NCBI GenBank assembly: GCA_024196135.1
Contig: JAMQCK010000470.1
Coordinates: 1-22,022, forward strand
Origin: Pleurotus ostreatus/Saccharomyces cerevisiae fusant
Taxonomy: Eukaryota; Opisthokonta
Reading direction: 5' to 3'
DNA length: 22,022 bases
Of the stretch, positions 18,371-22,022 are shown one piece after another. Below the pieces are notes generated by a model. The model ran no database searches and was not told the DNA's origin. It saw only the letters and a list, made by a program, of their open reading frames with translations. The position numbers and the translations under genes are program-made. How positions within the stretch are numbered: position 1 is the stretch's first letter; each line of letters begins with the position of its first letter.

Positions 18371-18647
18371 CTGAACGGTATGTCAGATGAGCGCCAATCA
18401 CCGTGCATGTAGGAAAGCGAGCGTACGACTTCAGTCGGTGGTGTGCACCCGGAAGGCCGTCTGCAGATGGGATTGTTGGCGATCAAACACGTGGGAACCC
18501 GGTAAGGACCCTCAATCGGCGCGTGGCAGGGGCGGGGAGCACAAGGGTAGCCCTTCCATATACGTCCACCCTGATACGCACGTGATTCTGGCCACACCCG
18601 CTTCTGACATCGACTCCACCCGAGAGCGATCGCCTCATTGTCGATTG
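18371..18647. promoter_or_regulatory. Divergent region between the SET gene and the coiled-coil gene
   Basis: The SET gene runs leftward and the coiled-coil gene rightward from this 277-base stretch. It also holds the acceptor (CATCTGACATACCGTTCAG, ending at 18371) of an intron feeding the first recognised SET exon, with a GTACGC donor at 18426, so a short upstream SET exon probably lies here. A shared promoter is inferred from geometry only. Confidence 0.4.
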
Positions 18648-19269
18648 ATGGAAAGCAAGGACTACATGTATGTTTCGTCAGACGAGGGCGAGTACGCCGT
18701 GCAGGCATTTCGCGCGTCCAAGGCAGTGACCAGGATTAGAAAGCGCAACGAGAAAGCCGGAGAGGTACGCCAGTTAACGTTCCAAGATATGGCGATAATT
18801 GACGCCAACGCCGTCTCAGACAACGTCGCCGCGGGAGAGAGGGCGAAGATTCTTGGATGAGCTGGAACAGGGGCGCAAGATGCTGGAGAGCGAAGTGGAT
18901 GCGCTGCACAAGCGATGTCGCGAGCTGGAAGAGGAGCGCGACCGGGCCTATCAAGACAGAGATGACGCGCGCAGGGCGCGGGACGAAGCTCTGGAAGCCT
19001 TTTTTTTGGGACCTAGGGCGGGTGTACACCTTGCGGAGAGCGTAGCGCGAGGATATTTCTCGATGGTCGCCGAACGCACAAAGGCAGAGGAGGAGCGCGA
19101 GGAATTGAGGAAGGAGAGAGACGCCGCCATAGAAGAGCAACTAGAGGCGGACCGGGAACAGGAGGAATTGCGGGATGAGTTGGAGAGGGATAATGAGGAC
19201 CTACGACGGGAATTGGAAGAGGCATGGGCGACGGTGGAGAAACTGCAAGGGGAGGAGGAAGATGAGTAG
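18648..19269 (+). CDS. Coiled-coil protein, two exons, function unknown
   Basis: Plus-strand exons 18648-18764 and 18820-19269 are joined by a 55 nt intron (GTACGC...CTCAG, branch-like TTGAC), phase 0, giving about 188 aa. The N-terminus is MESKDYMYVSSDEGEYAVQA, then a basic patch RIRKRNEK. From about residue 55 most of the protein is Glu/Arg/Leu heptad repeat (LDELEQGRKMLESEVDALHK, RCRELEEERDRAYQ and so on), broken in the middle by FFLGPRAGVHLAESVARGYF and resuming to an acidic EEEDE end. This predicts a long helical dimer with a short globular or hinge insert. The JmjC protein in this window also carries an N-terminal charged coiled coil, but there is no evidence that the two interact. It is divergently arranged with the methyltransferase gene. 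Confidence 0.75.
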
Positions 19270-21005
19270 GTGGGACACTATGTAATATGTCTTCTATGCC
19301 TACTAGCGATTCCAATGGCAACCCTAGGGGATCGCTGAGCGCCGATGGCATCAGATGCGTCGCTGGGATGCTGCCTTTTATAGGGATTGTCACTCGCAGG
19401 ATGGTGGGGTGCGGCGCTGCAGCGCGGTCTCTGGCTCTCTATATCCATTTATCGGACGCGGGCATTCGTGAAGCAACGGGCCAATGCAGAAATCAGAATA
19501 GTGTCAGATTATTACCCTGGCTGTAGTAGAATATACATGTAAAGGACGAGGGGAAGGAGGAGGCGGTGGTGATGGGTACAACTGCAGGGGGCATACTGTA
19601 GTGTGGATCAAGAAGACGACAGCAAGTGACGAGCGACTTTGGAGGAAGAGGCGAAAGGTGGAGAGGGGTTCGGAAGAGGGAGCGAAAGGAAGGAGCGGGC
19701 GACGGTGCGCGGCGCCAGCCGTTTGTGCGCGTGTTCGGCTTCAGCCTGCGATGGCCTGATCCTGGGTCGTCGTTCGCGTATGCATAGAAACACGGCTCCG
19801 GCCCCCTCCACCCCGATAGCCCTTCTTCTTTACCTATTGGTCGCTACCCCTATAAATGGCTATGAGGTCTTCGAACGAAAAATGGCGGCAGGGTGTGCGA
19901 GTGGAGGCGAGATACCGGCAGAACGAGACCAGGATTATGACGCAAAGGCGCAGCCGCATAAGCGCGTGAGCAGGTCGACAGGCGAAATATACTGGGATGA
20001 ACGCGGGTCTGAGCAGCGCGGAGCCGACTCGCCGAGAGCCAGACGAGGCGGCGCGAGCGGGCCGCCGGCCCGGAACGCCGGCGCCAGATTAGTCAGCAAT
20101 CGCGCGCGCGCGAGGACGCGTCGGCGGCGAGCAGCGAGCGCGGCGCGTGAGACGGCTGAGGGCGAGATGGCGGCGAAAAGAAGGTCAAGGCGTCGTAGAG
20201 CACGCGAGAGAGGCGGCCAACCGCGTCGCACGGAGCGAAAGGCGGGGGAGGGGAAATGATCAAACTCGCGGCATCTTGAGCAGCTCGCGCGGGCGTCAGA
20301 CGAGGGCTTAGGCGGGGGCCGGCAAGGGCAACTTGGCGGGCGGGCACGGCGTCAAGCACGAGGCGTGGCACGTCATCCGAGACGGCGAGCGAGAGCGAAG
20401 GCAGCGCGAGGCATGCCGTGCGCGCGTAGACCCCGCATCCGTCCCGGGGTGAGCTGTTGAGCGAGCCCTATGAGTCCTCCCACCTCCCAATCCTTCAATC
20501 CCGTCACCGGGTGTCGTGTCTGTCCAGCGCGCTCCGAGGGAGGCAGAGCTGCACGGGGTTGGCCTATCGCGCCTCCGCGACGCCTTATCGCGGGCAGGCT
20601 TCTACGGAGCCGTACCACCGAGGGTCCGAGTCCTCGAGACGAAGCAACGCGCTTACGCGACGTAGCGGCGGCGGAAGACGAAGGTGAGTCGGGCAGACCT
20701 CAGCTTGTCAAGGGCTTACAGCGGGAACCGGCAAAGGCGGGATGAGCCAAGGCGGAGTTGGGGGTGGGCGAGTGTCCCGAGGCCGAGATCAATGATGGCG
20801 TTGATGAGCGACGCCGAGCGCGTGTCGATGGCGTGAAGGCCGTGTTCGAATCGTAAAATGACAAAAATAAGGGTATGGGGGCACTAGACTTGGTTCACCA
20901 AGAGCGAGAGCCGAGACGAAGAGACAGACGCCGTGGTGTATAGCAGGTGGGCGTAGGGTACATGTGAGTATCTAGAATAGGCCATAAGGCCTGCCTTGTA
21001 TGGTC
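19270..21005. other. GC-rich region without supportable genes
   Basis: Frames here (for example 19639-20259 plus and 20093-20371 minus) are Arg/Ala/Gly-rich and mutually overlapping. CG-dinucleotide runs occur at about 20100-20160. No motif, splice structure or RNA gene was recognised. Confidence 0.45.
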
Positions 21006-21059
21006 GAGGAGCGTGACTAGCGACAGTCACTTGAGGAGCGTGACTAGCGACAGTCACTT
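21006..21059. repeat. Two tandem 27 bp units, each containing a hairpin
   Basis: GAGGAGCGTGACTAGCGACA... is repeated exactly at 21006-21032 and 21033-21059. Each unit holds GTGACT and AGTCAC arms around AGCGAC, so each copy can form a stem-loop. Confidence 0.92.
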
Positions 21060-21190
21060 TACATCACGCTGCCTATGTTCGAACCCTGGCTTTGTCTGGC
21101 AGTCAAGGCCTCTGCAGAGTACATCCGGCCTTCTCGTGTATACTATGCAATGTAGGATATACTGATTGGCCCGCATTGTAGCAAGAATAA

Positions 21191-21308
21191 GTAGTGGGAG
21201 GGGCGCGCGACAAGAAACAGGATATCAAAGTACTAAAATACATGAACAAGTGGTGGGAGGAGCGCGCGACAAGAAACAAGACGTCAACAAAGTACTCAAA
21301 CACAATGT
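21191..21308. repeat. Two diverged tandem units of about 59 bp
   Basis: Unit 1 starts GTAGTGGGAGGGGCGCGCGA at 21191; unit 2 starts GTGGTGGGAGGAGCGCGCGA at 21250. Both contain CGCGCGACAAGAAACA and CAAAGTACT. They differ by substitutions and short insertions in the second half. Confidence 0.85.
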
Positions 21309-21420
21309 CATGTGCAAGAACGAGATAAATAATCAAGACTGTCCAAACACCTCCGCTAGTATGAGTGCCGTGTGAGTAAATATGGTGGGCGAGTTGCTCT
21401 CGCAGGGATGTGTCCTTGGC

Positions 21421-22022
21421 CTAAGTACGCGGGCGCTTGCGTGGCGGCATTGATGGAGAGCGAGGGCGCTGGGTGGGTGGAGGGGGGAGAGTGGAGGTGG
21501 ATGCAATTGGGGACGACGCAGGAGTAAGAGGAGAGACGGAGCGACGCGCGGGTGTGGATGCAGACTGCGATGGCACCAAAGAGGGCACACCTCGTGACGG
21601 TCCCGGCTGATCAGCACGCGAAAGGGCAGGCGCCGCATCGGACGGTCGCGGTCGCCCCCAGAAGGGCGGATGACCATCTTCCCTGGTCGGCGACGATAAC
21701 GGGGATTCGTAATTGGCCCTTTCGACAGCGGCCCCGGCAGCTTCGTAAATCAGCTCGCGGATGTTGAGACTGCACTGAACGTGAAGTCCCAATGGGCGGT
21801 CGGGAAGTTGGCGGCAGTGCTCGCACTCTGTGCCCTCGCGATAGCTTTTACATTCGCGACCCGCCTTGACGCACGTGTGACAACCCTGAATAACCGAGAA
21901 GTTAAGTTTGGGTGGACGCGTAGTTGAGGGATAGAGCGCACCGGGTCCATAGTAAGCAAGACGGGGCGACGCACGGTGCCACGCATGACGGGCAAGGACT
22001 TCTTTGGCTTGGACTTCTTTGG
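21421..22022 (-). CDS. C-terminal part of a Cys-cluster (zinc-finger-like) protein, runs off the window
   Basis: The minus-strand frame is open from the right edge to TAG at 21423-21421, about 200 codons, with no start needed inside the window. It carries GCHTCVKAGRECKSY, then GTECEHC and a later LHVQC, giving a CxxC-x6-C...CxxC cluster reminiscent of, but not identical to, fungal Zn2Cys6-type clusters. A short helical stretch SLNIRELIYEAAGAAVERA follows, then a long Ser/Pro/Thr-rich tail ending PPRKRPRT, a plausible nuclear localisation signal. A DNA- or nucleic-acid-binding nuclear role is inferred. The edge also holds a short KEVQA-KEVLA duplication. The 5' part is not in view, so total length and additional domains are unknown. 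Confidence 0.65.
   Translation of the reverse strand, partial: KEVQAKEVLARHAWHRASPRLAYYGPGALYPSTTRPPKLNFSVIQGCHTCVKAGRECKSYREGTECEHCRQLPDRPLGLHVQCSLNIRELIYEAAGAAVERANYESPLSSPTREDGHPPFWGRPRPSDAAPALSRADQPGPSRGVPSLVPSQSASTPARRSVSPLTPASSPIASTSTLPPPPTQRPRSPSMPPRKRPRT

Noticed and set aside
18387..18860. Single-exon plus-strand frame of 157 codons
   Set aside because: Only the part from 18648 is protein-like, and the 55 nt intron at 18765-18819 shifts it in phase into the coiled-coil frame. The upstream part overlaps the SET gene's 5' region.
21070..21095. tRNA-like GTTCGAA box
   Set aside because: The sequence resembles a B-box, but the flanking bases do not form a T-stem and no acceptor, D or anticodon arm could be drawn on either strand.

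Overview
The window looks like subtelomeric or accessory DNA from a filamentous basidiomycete, probably an Agaricomycete. The evidence is genes cut by many 46-61 nt introns with CTGAC/CTAAC-type branch sites, an interstitial CCCTAA (TTAGGG) telomere-type tract, very GC-rich intergenic DNA and non-coding transposable elements. No database search was possible. Gene models were built by eye from reading frames, splice consensus and conserved motifs; every coding exon listed was checked for phase agreement across its introns.

Layout. (1) 1-475: mostly unassigned, with a possible exon on the minus strand at the edge. (2) 476-6606: one satellite array made of about 21-25 bp hairpin palindromes (arms AACTAGG/CCTAGTT, centre TAA), split at 1562-5077 by a 3.5 kb terminal-inverted-repeat (TIR) element flanked by a 7 bp duplication GTTCAGC. 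(3) 6620-6750: telomere-type CCCTAA tracts. (4) 6796-9037 minus: a five-exon JmjC-domain protein with an intact metal-binding HxD...H triad. (5) 9547-11588 plus: a nine-exon PIF1-family helicase with all core motifs; its stop codon lies inside the TIR of a second element. (6) 11585-15155: that 3.57 kb element, with 250 bp TIRs about 96% identical and no transposase; a 59-codon open frame after it may be the displaced helicase tail. (7) 15603-16237 minus: a three-exon Cys/His-rich small protein. (8) 16871-18370 minus: a SUV39/Clr4-type histone H3K9 methyltransferase with complete pre-SET, SET and post-SET motifs, including a probable GC-AG intron. (9) 18648-19269 plus: a two-exon coiled-coil protein, divergent from the methyltransferase. 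(10) 19270-21420: GC-rich DNA with short tandem duplications. (11) 21421-22022 minus: the C-terminal part of a zinc-finger-like protein running off the window.

The most notable aspect is the combination: a probable histone-methyl eraser (JmjC), a writer (SET/H3K9), a PIF1 helicase and Cys-rich proteins clustered beside a hairpin satellite and a telomere-type tract, in a neighbourhood disrupted by two TIR elements. Whether these genes act together is inference; the gene identities are much better supported than any joint role.
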